DNA of 64,000 bases from Streptomyces sp. YS415 (lineage in GTDB: Bacteria; Actinomycetota; Actinomycetes; Streptomycetales; Streptomycetaceae), in NCBI RefSeq assembly GCF_023544665.1, contig NZ_JAMJFL010000018.1, forward strand, positions 78,859 to 142,858, written 5' to 3'. The position numbers and the translations under genes were made by a program. Shown here piece by piece: positions 35,335 to 44,219 of this stretch (positions are counted from its first letter, which is position 1; every line of letters starts with the position of its first letter). The notes beneath the pieces are model-generated. The model did not search any database and had not been told where the DNA came from. It worked only from the letters and a program-made list of their open reading frames with translations.

Positions 35335-35384
35335 CCTCAATACCCACGTTGTCTCGTTCTTGCATCTGCGATTGAATTCCGGGC

Positions 35385-36080
35385 ATGGCAGAGCAGCTGA
35401 CGGGACTGGCCGGCGACCGGGCCCTCCTCGGGCGCACCAGCACCGCCGAGCGGGTCGCCGACATCCTCAGGACCCGGATCGCCGAGGGGTACTTCCCGCC
35501 CGGCACCCGCCTGTCGGAGGACAGCATCGGCGGCGCCCTCGGCGTCTCCCGCAACACGCTGCGCGAGGCGTTCCGCCTGCTCACCCATGAACGGCTGCTG
35601 GTGCACGAGCTGAACCGGGGCGTCTTCGTCCGGGTCCTGACCGTCGAGGACGTCGAGGACATCTACCGCACCCGCGCCCTGGTCGAGTGCGCCGTCGTCC
35701 GCGGGCTCGGGGAACCGCCTTACGGCCTGGACGGCCTCGAGCAGGCCGTCGGGGAAGGGCAGCGGGCGGCACGCGAAGGTGACTGGAACGCGGTGGGTAC
35801 GGCCAACATCCACTTCCACCGGGAGCTGGTGGCCCTGGCGGGCAGCCCCCGCACCGACGAGCTGATGCGCAGCGTCTTCGCCGAGCTGCGCCTCGCCTTC
35901 CACGTCGCGGACGACCCGCGGCGGCTGCACGAGCCCTACCTGGCCCGCAACCTGGAGATCCTCCAGGCCCTTCGGGACGGCGACCGGGACGAGGCCGAGC
36001 GGCTGCTCGCCGTCTATCTCGGCGACTCGCTCCGGCGGGTCGCGGAGGTCTACCGGCGCCGGGTGGGGGAGGACACCTGA
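35385..36080 (+). CDS. GntR-family regulator, FadR subfamily with FCD domain
   Basis: 231 residues from ATG 35385. The N-terminal winged helix (RVADILRTRIAEGYFPPGTR, then LSEDSIGGALGVSRNTLREA) is followed by an FCD sensor domain (about 85-220) with its metal-binding histidines in NIHFHRELVALAGSP and in RRLHEPYLARNLEIL. It is divergent from the 5-oxoprolinase operon and is probably its local, acid-responsive repressor, taking the place of KipR in Bacillus. Confidence 0.9.
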   Translation: MAEQLTGLAGDRALLGRTSTAERVADILRTRIAEGYFPPGTRLSEDSIGGALGVSRNTLREAFRLLTHERLLVHELNRGVFVRVLTVEDVEDIYRTRALVECAVVRGLGEPPYGLDGLEQAVGEGQRAAREGDWNAVGTANIHFHRELVALAGSPRTDELMRSVFAELRLAFHVADDPRRLHEPYLARNLEILQALRDGDRDEAERLLAVYLGDSLRRVAEVYRRRVGEDT

Positions 36081-36155
36081 GGAGTGCCGCGGTCTGCCGC
36101 GGCGGTGCGAGGGGCGTCGTTCTGGGTCGTTTGGGTTGTTGTCAGACCCAGGACC

Positions 36156-36161
36156 TAGTCT
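36156..36161 (+). promoter_or_regulatory. -10 element of the SMC operon, likely leaderless
   Basis: TAGTCT with TTGGGT at 36131-36136 as a possible -35 (19-base spacer). Transcription would start at about 36168, next to the GTG at 36169, which supports that start codon. Confidence 0.4.
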
Positions 36162-36168
36162 GTGCACC

Positions 36169-37695
36169 GTGACTTCGCCTGCATCGACGGACAGCGTTCC
36201 GCCCCAGCTCAGCGCGGGGCCGCGCCCCGCGCCGGGCCCGGCCGCCGACGAAGGCCTGGCGCGGCGCCTGCGCGCGCTCGCCTGCACCGCCCCGCTGCAC
36301 GACCTGGACGCGCGCAAGGCCAACCTGGCCGGCGAGTACTCGGTGTACGGCATGGCGGAGGTGGCGCTCGCCGCCATCGACCTGGTCACCCTGAACATGG
36401 ACTTCGACACGGGCGCCGACCACGACCAGATAGTGGCCAGGCTCATCCCGCGCATCGCCGCCCAGGCCCCGCGCCGGCCCGTCGCCGAGCACGAGCGGGT
36501 GGCCCGCTGGGTGCTGGAGAACCTGATCAACGTCGGCAGCGTCGACCGCGGATTCCGTGCCGTGTACGGGACCTTCACCCCGGACGGCACCTATGTCCGC
36601 CGCGACTACGACTTCAAGCTGATCGAAGAGGTGCCGGGCCCCGGCGGCACGGTGTACCTGCGGACGACGGACGAGGCGGTCAACGTCCTCGTCGGCGCGC
36701 TGGACACCGATGTCACCAGCGCCCAGATCGCCGCCGAGGTCAAGCTGGAGGTGCTGATCAGCCGCGGCCGCCTCGCCGACGCCCAGCTGGCCGCCGAGCA
36801 GGCCCGGTACCGGACCGTGCAGTACTCCGAGACCCTGCGCCGGGCCCTGGACGCGACCCGGCGCAACGTCCGCGCGGTGGACTGGCTCCGGACGGTGCCG
36901 GACATGATCGCCGAGGCGCTGGACCACGTCGCCGACCGCTACCGCCACGAGAACGCGATCCTCACCAACATCCGCAAGGCGCGGGACGAGTCCGAGGACC
37001 CCGAGCACAAGCGCCGGGCCGCCGAGCTCGTCGACATCGTCAAGGACTGCATCCGGCGGCACACCCAGCTGCAGTCCCGCCTGCTGGAGGCCGGGCCGCT
37101 GTTCCGCGCGGAGCAGGACCGGCAGGCCTTCGCGACGCCGATGACCAGCTCGGGGATCGATCTGTACGGCCACCTCGTCGCGCCCGTGCTGCCGCTGCCC
37201 GTGGCACAGGCGGTCCGCGTCACCGACGCGTTCTTCGGACGCGGGACGGGCCTGCGGACACCGGTGTCGGTGCGGGTCGGGGACCTGGTGGACATACTGC
37301 TGACTCCTCCGGTGGAGCGGGAGCACCTCGGCGCCGAGATGCCGGAGCCGGATCTCATCGCCACCCCGGACGACAGCCGGTTCAGCGAGGAGCAGCTCAC
37401 CGCGGCGACGGAACTGCTGGACCTGCCGGCCGACGCGCCACGGCGCCTTTCGGGGCTGCTGGCCGAGGCGCGGCGAGCCGACCCCGAACTGCCCTACCTG
37501 GTGGCCCTGCTCGCCGTGCACGCGGCCAGCCCGGCGGTCGGGACCGCCTACCGGCAGGGCGAGCAGAAGCTGCTGTTCGCCGTGGACGACGGCACCGAGC
37601 TGGACGACCCGGAGTTCGGCGGGGCCGATCTGATCGTCGGCACCGCCCTGCTGGACGCGGCGGGAATGGCCGCGGACCGGACGGAAGCAGCATGA
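36169..37695 (+). CDS. Helical kleisin-like protein of an SMC (MukF/JetA-like) operon
   Basis: 508 residues from GTG 36169. A short disordered, proline-rich N-terminus (to about 30) precedes a mainly alpha-helical protein. An N-terminal domain (about 35-150) ends in RVARWVLENLINVGSVDRGF and YVRRDYDFKLIEE, winged-helix-like. A long helical middle (about 180-330, with RYRTVQYSETLRRALDATRR and ENAILTNIRKARDESEDPEH) and a C-terminal domain follow. No enzyme motif. Position as first gene before a winged-helix protein and a giant SMC ATPase, in the order MukF-MukE-MukB or JetA-JetB-JetC, is the main reason for the call. Sequence similarity to DUF3375 is not obvious by eye. Confidence 0.55.
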   Translation: MTSPASTDSVPPQLSAGPRPAPGPAADEGLARRLRALACTAPLHDLDARKANLAGEYSVYGMAEVALAAIDLVTLNMDFDTGADHDQIVARLIPRIAAQAPRRPVAEHERVARWVLENLINVGSVDRGFRAVYGTFTPDGTYVRRDYDFKLIEEVPGPGGTVYLRTTDEAVNVLVGALDTDVTSAQIAAEVKLEVLISRGRLADAQLAAEQARYRTVQYSETLRRALDATRRNVRAVDWLRTVPDMIAEALDHVADRYRHENAILTNIRKARDESEDPEHKRRAAELVDIVKDCIRRHTQLQSRLLEAGPLFRAEQDRQAFATPMTSSGIDLYGHLVAPVLPLPVAQAVRVTDAFFGRGTGLRTPVSVRVGDLVDILLTPPVEREHLGAEMPEPDLIATPDDSRFSEEQLTAATELLDLPADAPRRLSGLLAEARRADPELPYLVALLAVHAASPAVGTAYRQGEQKLLFAVDDGTELDDPEFGGADLIVGTALLDAAGMAADRTEAA

Positions 37696-37726
37696 ACCGA
37701 GTGACAGCACAGCAAGGAGCCCAACC

Positions 37727-38617
37727 GTGAGCGAGCACGTCGAGTGGAGCGAGCCGGAGGCCGCCGCCCTCTCCGCGAGTGCCGCCGTCACGCCCGCGGA
37801 CGCCGCCGACGCGGCCCGGCTGGTCGCCTTCGGGCTCCAGCCGAAGCTGCAGCCCGCGCGGGACCAGGAGTACACCGAGCTGCTGCGGCGCTACCGCGAG
37901 GACCCGCCGTTCGCGCGGCTCGCGGACGCCGTGGCCGCCGGCCTCGGGCTGGTGGTGCTGGAGGTGTCCCCGCGCGCGGGGATGGCGGTGACCGCCGCCG
38001 AGGACTCGGTGTTCGCCGTGCGCATGGGCGACTACGCCCGGCGGACCTCCGCCGACTCCGGCGACCGCTTCCTGCACGGGCTCGCCCACCTCGCCGTCGC
38101 CGCCCTGGCGTTCCCGCGGCCCGAGGACCTCGCCGACGACGGCTACATCGGGCGCGTCTCCGTCAACGGCGTCGACGCCTTCGTACGGCAGGCCTGCCGG
38201 CGCCTGGAGGAGCGGGCCGAGGAGCAGGGCGAGAACACCGACCCGGCCAGCGACGCGCCCGGTCTGGAGGCCGCCTGGCGGATCTGGGCCAGACGCACCG
38301 CCACCGGCGCCACCAAGGACGCCCGCAGACTCGCCGGGTCCACCACCGGCATCGTCGGCAAGGCCGTCGCCTTCCTCACCGACTCCGGATTCCTCCAGCG
38401 CACCGGCGACGACAACGGCGGTACGTACCGCACGACCGCCCGCTACCAGCTCCAGGTGCGCGACATGGCGGGCAGCGCCGCCATGGCCGAGCTGCTGGAA
38501 CTGGGCGTCGTCCCGGTCACCGACGGCACGGCGACCCTGCTGCCGCCCGAGGAGGGCGACGACCTGGAGCTGGTGGCCGACGCCGGACTGCCGTTCCACG
38601 CGCCCGCCCACTCCTGA
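37727..38617 (+). CDS. Winged-helix KITE-like protein of the SMC operon (MukE/JetB-like)
   Basis: 296 residues from GTG 37727, with AAGGAGCC upstream and 31 bases after the previous stop. The C-terminal third looks like a winged helix: ARRLAGSTTGIVGKAVAFLT, SGFLQRT, a wing GDDNGGTYRTTARYQLQVRD, then MAELLELGVVPV. The N-terminal part (about 30-150) has FGLQPKLQPARDQEYTELLR and GDRFLHGLAHLAVAALAFPR. Size and position fit a kleisin-interacting tandem winged-helix (KITE) subunit. No catalytic residues are seen. Confidence 0.55.
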   Translation: MSEHVEWSEPEAAALSASAAVTPADAADAARLVAFGLQPKLQPARDQEYTELLRRYREDPPFARLADAVAAGLGLVVLEVSPRAGMAVTAAEDSVFAVRMGDYARRTSADSGDRFLHGLAHLAVAALAFPRPEDLADDGYIGRVSVNGVDAFVRQACRRLEERAEEQGENTDPASDAPGLEAAWRIWARRTATGATKDARRLAGSTTGIVGKAVAFLTDSGFLQRTGDDNGGTYRTTARYQLQVRDMAGSAAMAELLELGVVPVTDGTATLLPPEEGDDLELVADAGLPFHAPAHS

Positions 38618-38654
38618 ACTTCCCCGCCCTGCCGAAGACTTACGAGAGTCCGCC

Positions 38655-41600
38655 ATGTACGAGCTGTCCCGCATCCGCCTCTACTCCATCGGTCCCGCCG
38701 GTGCGCGCTACGCCGACACCGTGCTGGACCTGCGGGGCGTGGGCGAGCCCGTGCCCGACCCCGCGCCCGCGCAGGCGGAGTTCTTCGCGGAGGAGCCCGT
38801 CGGCCCGCCGCGCCGGCCCGCGCCCGCCGGCGTGCTGTTCCTGGAGAACGGCGGCGGCAAGTCGGTGCTGCTCAAGCTGATCTTCTCGGTGATGCTGCCG
38901 GGCCACCGCAACACCCTCGGCGGCGCCAGCTCCGGTGTGCTGCGCAAGTTCCTGCTCGCCGACGACTGCGGACACGTCGCCCTGGAATGGCAGCACACGC
39001 TGACCGGCGAGTGCGTGGTGGTCGGCAAGGTGAGCGAGTGGCGCGGGCGGCAGGTCTCCAACGACCCGCGGAAGTTCGCCGAGGCCTGGTACTCCTTCCG
39101 GCCCGGGCCCGGGCTCGCGCTGGACAACCTGCCGGTCGCCGAGTCCACCGCCGTACGCCCGTCCGCCGAGGGTGTCTCCGGAGCGCGGGGCCGGCGCCGC
39201 ACCATGAAGGGCTTCCGGGACGCCCTCACCGAGGCGGGCAAGGCGTACCCGCATCTGGAGGTGCACTGGGAGGAGATCCACGACCGGTGGATCGAGCACC
39301 TCGGCGACCTCGGTCTGGACCCCGAACTCTTCCGCTACCAGCGGGAGATGAACGCCGACGAGGGCGAGGCCGCCGGCCTGTTCGCGGTGAAGAAGGACTC
39401 CGACTTCACCGACCTGCTGCTGCGCGCGGTGACCGACACCCGGGACACCGACGGGCTCGCCGACCTGGTCAGCGGGTTCGGCAACAAGCTCGGGCGGCGC
39501 GCCGAGCTGATCGCCGAGCGGGACTTCACCGCCGGGTCCGTCGATCTGCTCGGGCGGATCGTGGAGGCGGCCGAGGCGCGCTCCCGCGCGCGGGACATCC
39601 ACACCGGGGCCGAGCGGCGGACCCGGACCCTGGCACGGCGGCTGTCCGCGCGCGGGGCCCAGGAGCGGGTGCGGGCGGCCGACCTCGCCCAGCGGGTCAC
39701 CGCCGCCGCGTACGCCGTCACCCATGCCGAGGCGGGGCGGGAGCGCAGCGCCTCGATCGCCGCCGAACTCGCCTACCGGCACGCCTCGCTGGCCCTCGCC
39801 GCCGCCGAGAAGTCCGCGGCCGCGCAGAAGCGCGAGCTCGCCGAGGCCCGCACCCTGCACTCCGCCTGGCAGGCCGCCGAGGCCGTGCTGCGGCACCGCG
39901 CCGCCGCCGACCGGGTCGCGCGCGTGGCTGCCGCGATCCAGGAGGCCGAGCGGGACGCCGCCCCCGCCCTCGCCGCCCGCGCGAAGGCGGCCGTCGATCT
40001 CGTACGGGCCCTGCACGCGGCCGCGGAGAGCGCCGAGTCCCTCGCCAACGAGGGGGAGGAGCGGTCCGCCGCGCTCCAGGAGGTCGGGGAGGCCGCCCAC
40101 CGGGACGCCACCTCCGCCGCCACCGAGGCCCAGCGCGCCCGCAGCGAGATCGGCCACCTCAAGCAGCGCCTGTCCGAGGTCGAGCAGGAGACCGCCGAGG
40201 CCGTGCGCGCCGGCTGGCTCGACGACAGCGCCCCCGACGCCGACCCGGCCCGCGCGGCCCTGGCCGCGAGCGACGCCGAGAAGAGCGCGGTCGCCGCCTG
40301 GGACTCCGCGCGGGATGCCTCCCGGCGGGCGGCGGAGCACGCGCGCGAGGCGGCCGCCACGGAATCCCGCGCCGAACTGACCGCCGCCCGCGCGGCCGAC
40401 GCGGCGACGGCCGCCCAGCGGTCCTACGAGGCGGAGCAGCGGCTCGCGCAGGCCCTGGCGGCCGAGGAGCGGCTGGCCGAGCTCCTGAGCCTGCCGGGCC
40501 CCCTCGGCGAGGCGCGGGCGGGCGTGCCCGGCCCCCGGGCCGGGAGGGACGCCGTGTCCGGCGGGACGCCCGCAGCGGCGGTCGGCGGCAACGGCCCGCA
40601 TGCCGCCGCCGGCGCCACCCCGCGCGCCCGGACGGCCGCCACCGGCGCCGGACAGCCCGTCGGCCCCGACGGCACGCTCACACCCGAGGAGCTCGACCGC
40701 TTCGCCGACGAACTGCGGGAACTCCTCGACGACGCCGTCTCCTCCGCCGAACGGCACCTCTTCGAGCTGCGGACGGCCGCGGCCGACGACTCCCGCATCC
40801 TCGGCGCCCTCGGCGACGGCGGGCTGCTGCCGCCGGGCCCCGACGTGCTGGCCACCGTGGAGTACCTAGGTGAGCACGGCATCCCCGCCCTGCCCGGCTG
40901 GCGCTACCTCGCCCAGGCCGTCGACCCCGCCGACCACGCGCGCGTGCTGGCGGCCCGGCCCGAGCTGGTCGACGGCGTCATCATCACCGACCCCGCCACG
41001 CACGCGCGTGCCCGCGAGGTGCTGGGCGAAGCGGCCCTGCTGCCGCGGTCCGCGGTGGCCGTCGGCACCGCCGCCGCCCTCCTCGCCCCCACTCCGGGCA
41101 CCGACGCGCACCCCGGCGACGTCTTCCTCGTACCGCCGAACCCGGCCATGCACGACGAGCACGCCGCCGACGAGGAGCGGCAGGCGCTGCGCGCGCGGGC
41201 GGCCGAGCGGGACGAGGAGATCCGCGCCCTCGCCGCCCGGCTCGGCAAGGACCGGGAGCTCGCCGCGCGGCTCGCCTCCTGGCGCACCGGCTGCCCGGCC
41301 GGACGGCTCGTCGAGCTGGCCGAGGCCGCGCGGCAGACGCGCGCGTTCGCCGAGGAGTCCGAGGCCGAACTCGCCGAGGCGCGGGCCGTGCGAGCGGAGG
41401 CCGACGAGGCCGCCGCGGAGGCCGCCCAGGTCCGCGACGAGCGGCAGGAGGCCGCGCAGAAGGCCCGGCGCGCCGCCGATGCCCTCGCCGGACTCGCCTT
41501 CCGGCTGCGCGAGCGGGCCGGCTGGCAGGCCAAGCTGCGTGAACTCGCCGACGAGGCCGCCGAGTCGGAGTCCCGCGCCCAGGCCTGCCTGGAGCGCGCC

Positions 41601-43403
41601 CGCGCCGCCGACGAGGACCGGCGGGCCGCCCAGCGCGCCGCCGACGACGCCCGCCGCACCGCGCGGGCCCTGCGCGCCGAGCGTGCCGAGATCGCGGGCG
41701 CCCCCGACGACGTACCGGAGACCGGCGCCGAGGCGCCCGAGGCGTCGCTGCCCGCCCTGCGCGAGGCCTACCGGGCCGCCTCGCAGGTGTACGAGAAGGT
41801 CGGCGTCGGCGCCGATCTGCGGGCCGAGCAGGCGCGTGCGGAGAGCGACGAGAGCGCGGCGCGCGCGGACCTGGACCGGCTGAGCAACAAGGTCCGCACC
41901 CGCGCGGAGCAGTTGCTGCAGTCCCCCGACGGCTCCGACGGGCCGTCCCGGCAGGCGGCCGTCGCCCGCGCGGACGAACTGGTGCAGCTCCTGGAGACCC
42001 GGATGTCGACGGCGAGCGAGCAGCTCGGGCGGCTGCGCGGCGAGGCCGAGCGGCATGCGCCCGAGGACGGCGAGGCGCACGCCGAGCTGTCCGAGGAGCT
42101 CCAGCCGCGCGATGCCGAGCACGCCCAGGCGCTGCTGCGCACGGCGACCGCCGAACTGGCCTCGCGCGCCGAGGCGTTGGGGCAGGCCCGGGAGGCGCAC
42201 GCCGAGCTGCTGGAGGCCCACCGCGCCGCCGAGGACGCCGCCGGCGGCTTCGACGAGCTGGCCGCGATGCTCCGCGATCTGCTGCGCGAGCACGCCCCGG
42301 AGGTGGATCAGGAGGAGAGCGAGCCCTATCCGGGCAGCCCGGACGAGGCCCGGCAGTCCGCCGCCGAGGCCCGCCGGTCGCTGCGCGGCTGCGCCGCCGA
42401 CCTGTCCGCCGCCGAGGCGGCCGTCCGTGAGGCGAGCGATGTGCTCGTGCGGCACGCCAACTCCACCCGGTACGAGCAGGTACGCACCCCCGCGCGGCAG
42501 CAGATCCGGGAGCTGCCCGCCGCCGCGCTGCCCGAGCACGCCCAGAAGTGGGCGGACGCCTTCGCGCCCCGGCTGCGGGTCCTCACCGACGAACTGGCGC
42601 AGCTGGAGCGCAACCGCGACTCGATCGTGGACCGGCTGCGAGGGCTGGTGGAGTCGGCGCTCGCCACGCTCCGGTCCGCGCAGCGGCTGTCCCGGCTGCC
42701 CGAGGGCCTCGGCGAGTGGTCGGGGCAGGAGTTCCTGCGGATCCGGTTCGAGGAACCCGACCAGGCCACGCTCACCGAGCGGCTCGGCGAGGTCATCGAC
42801 GAGGCCACGCGCGCGGCGGTGAAGAAGAACTCCGATCTGCGGCGGGACGGAATGTCCCTGCTGCTGCGCGGAGTCGGCGCCGCCCTCCAGCCCAAGGGGG
42901 TCGCCGTCGAGATCCTCAAGCCGGACGCGGTGCTGCGTGCGGAGCGCGTGCCCGTCGGGCAGATGGGCGACGTGTTCTCCGGTGGGCAGCTGCTCACCGC
43001 GGCCATCGCGCTGTACTGCACGATGGCGGCCCTGCGCTCGAACGACCGGGGCCGGGACAAGCACCGCCACGCCGGCACGCTGTTCCTGGACAACCCCATC
43101 GGCCGTGCCAACGCGACCTACCTGCTGGAGCTGCAGCGGGCCGTCTCCGACGCCCTCGGTGTCCAGCTGCTGTACACCACCGGCCTGTTCGACACCACCG
43201 CGCTCGCCGAGTTCCCGCTGGTCATCCGGCTGCGCAACGACGCCGACCTCAGGGCGGGGCTGAAGTACATCAGCGTCGAGGAACATCTCCGCCCAGGACT
43301 GCCGCAGCAGTCCGAGGGGGAGGACGCGGTGCACAGCGAGATCACGGCGACCCGGATGTACCGACGGCCCGCGGCTGACGATCAGCCGGTGGTGCGGCCG
43401 TGA
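38655..43403 (+). CDS. SMC/MukB-like coiled-coil ATPase (JetC/MksB-like)
   Basis: 1582 residues. An N-terminal ATPase head carries a Walker A-like LENGGGKS at residues 63-70, where the first glycine of GxxxxGK[ST] is Leu63. About 310-590 and 860-1370 are long Ala/Glu/Arg-rich coiled coils. Between them is a globular hinge-like region (about 680-840, including GIPALPGWRYLAQAVDP and VDGVIITDPATHARAREVLG), preceded by a Gly/Pro-rich insert (about 620-675). The C-terminal head has the signature FSGGQ at 1441-1445 and Walker B LFLDNPIG with D1479-N1480, where SMC proteins usually have DE. Two ATP-binding halves at the ends and a central hinge define an SMC-type clamp. Last gene of the operon; a terminator follows and no nuclease gene. 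Confidence 0.8.
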   Translation: MYELSRIRLYSIGPAGARYADTVLDLRGVGEPVPDPAPAQAEFFAEEPVGPPRRPAPAGVLFLENGGGKSVLLKLIFSVMLPGHRNTLGGASSGVLRKFLLADDCGHVALEWQHTLTGECVVVGKVSEWRGRQVSNDPRKFAEAWYSFRPGPGLALDNLPVAESTAVRPSAEGVSGARGRRRTMKGFRDALTEAGKAYPHLEVHWEEIHDRWIEHLGDLGLDPELFRYQREMNADEGEAAGLFAVKKDSDFTDLLLRAVTDTRDTDGLADLVSGFGNKLGRRAELIAERDFTAGSVDLLGRIVEAAEARSRARDIHTGAERRTRTLARRLSARGAQERVRAADLAQRVTAAAYAVTHAEAGRERSASIAAELAYRHASLALAAAEKSAAAQKRELAEARTLHSAWQAAEAVLRHRAAADRVARVAAAIQEAERDAAPALAARAKAAVDLVRALHAAAESAESLANEGEERSAALQEVGEAAHRDATSAATEAQRARSEIGHLKQRLSEVEQETAEAVRAGWLDDSAPDADPARAALAASDAEKSAVAAWDSARDASRRAAEHAREAAATESRAELTAARAADAATAAQRSYEAEQRLAQALAAEERLAELLSLPGPLGEARAGVPGPRAGRDAVSGGTPAAAVGGNGPHAAAGATPRARTAATGAGQPVGPDGTLTPEELDRFADELRELLDDAVSSAERHLFELRTAAADDSRILGALGDGGLLPPGPDVLATVEYLGEHGIPALPGWRYLAQAVDPADHARVLAARPELVDGVIITDPATHARAREVLGEAALLPRSAVAVGTAAALLAPTPGTDAHPGDVFLVPPNPAMHDEHAADEERQALRARAAERDEEIRALAARLGKDRELAARLASWRTGCPAGRLVELAEAARQTRAFAEESEAELAEARAVRAEADEAAAEAAQVRDERQEAAQKARRAADALAGLAFRLRERAGWQAKLRELADEAAESESRAQACLERARAADEDRRAAQRAADDARRTARALRAERAEIAGAPDDVPETGAEAPEASLPALREAYRAASQVYEKVGVGADLRAEQARAESDESAARADLDRLSNKVRTRAEQLLQSPDGSDGPSRQAAVARADELVQLLETRMSTASEQLGRLRGEAERHAPEDGEAHAELSEELQPRDAEHAQALLRTATAELASRAEALGQAREAHAELLEAHRAAEDAAGGFDELAAMLRDLLREHAPEVDQEESEPYPGSPDEARQSAAEARRSLRGCAADLSAAEAAVREASDVLVRHANSTRYEQVRTPARQQIRELPAAALPEHAQKWADAFAPRLRVLTDELAQLERNRDSIVDRLRGLVESALATLRSAQRLSRLPEGLGEWSGQEFLRIRFEEPDQATLTERLGEVIDEATRAAVKKNSDLRRDGMSLLLRGVGAALQPKGVAVEILKPDAVLRAERVPVGQMGDVFSGGQLLTAAIALYCTMAALRSNDRGRDKHRHAGTLFLDNPIGRANATYLLELQRAVSDALGVQLLYTTGLFDTTALAEFPLVIRLRNDADLRAGLKYISVEEHLRPGLPQQSEGEDAVHSEITATRMYRRPAADDQPVVRP

Positions 43404-43407
43404 CGGT

Positions 43408-43434
43408 CGCGGGGGCGTCGTGATCGCCCCCGCG
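43408..43434 (+). terminator. Terminator of the SMC operon
   Basis: Perfect 10-bp stem CGCGGGGGCG/CGCCCCCGCG with a 7-base loop, starting 4 bases after the SMC gene stop. It closes the operon at three genes. Confidence 0.85.
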
Positions 43435-43610
43435 CGCCGGTGCAGGTCCGTGTGGCACACCCGGCGACCCGCTCGGTCGGCCCGCTGAACTCGGCCGCAT
43501 CGGCCCGGCCGTAGGCGCTGTGCGGCCCCGAAGCAGTCCGGTCCTCCGTAGGGGCCGAGCAGTACATCCAGAAGGGTCGTGAGGTACCGGCACCGGTGTT
43601 GCTCCCGGCG

Positions 43611-44219
43611 TCAGGAGTGCGACAGCTGCCCCGCGCCGCGCCGCCCGTGTATCCGCCCCTGGCCCCGCTCGGTAGACCGGGCCTGGCGCCGTGCCTTGCG
43701 CCGCTCCCGCCGCAGCTGCCGTGCGGTGCTGGCCGGCGTCGACACCACGCCGTGGCGCTGGTTCCACACCTGACGGGTCACCCAGACGTCCAGCGCGGCC
43801 CAGGTCGCGACCACCGTGCTGGCCACGCTGCTGAGCACCATCGGGAACGCCAGCCACGAGCCGGCCAGCGTGCACAGGAAGGCCACCACCGCCTGCATCA
43901 GCGTCACGGCGATGATCAGCACCGCCCGCACCGCCGCCGTACGCACCGGGTCGGGCAGCCGACGGCGTCGCGCCGGTTCCTCGACCCACAGCGGGCGATA
44001 CAGCGCCTCCGCGAGCGCCTCGTCGCGCTCCTCCTGCTCCGCCCGCTCCCGGGAGCGGGCGGCCCGCGGTGGCGGCACCGCCTTGACCTCCGGGCCCGCC
44101 GGAATCTCCCTCCGAGCCGCCGGAATGTCGAGATCCGGCGCTTCAGGACCCTCCCGTACCGTCAGGCGCGTCGCCGCACCGCCGTCCTCAGGCGCCTCGC
44201 GCCGCTGAGCCGTGCCCAT
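43611..44219 (-). CDS. Hypothetical membrane protein
   Basis: 202 residues from ATG 44219. A polar N-terminal half rich in acidic and basic residues (RSRERAEQEERDEALAEALY) leads to two membrane helices (about 107-131 and 134-154; AAVRAVLIIAVTLMQAVVAF and MVLSSVASTVVATWAALDVW) and a strongly basic C-terminus (RQLRRERRKARRQARS). No known family recognised. It sits between the SMC operon (convergent) and the conservon (divergent), sharing the divergent promoter region with cvnA. The basic tail could bind nucleic acid or anionic lipid. Confidence 0.7.
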   Translation of the reverse strand: MGTAQRREAPEDGGAATRLTVREGPEAPDLDIPAARREIPAGPEVKAVPPPRAARSRERAEQEERDEALAEALYRPLWVEEPARRRRLPDPVRTAAVRAVLIIAVTLMQAVVAFLCTLAGSWLAFPMVLSSVASTVVATWAALDVWVTRQVWNQRHGVVSTPASTARQLRRERRKARRQARSTERGQGRIHGRRGAGQLSHS

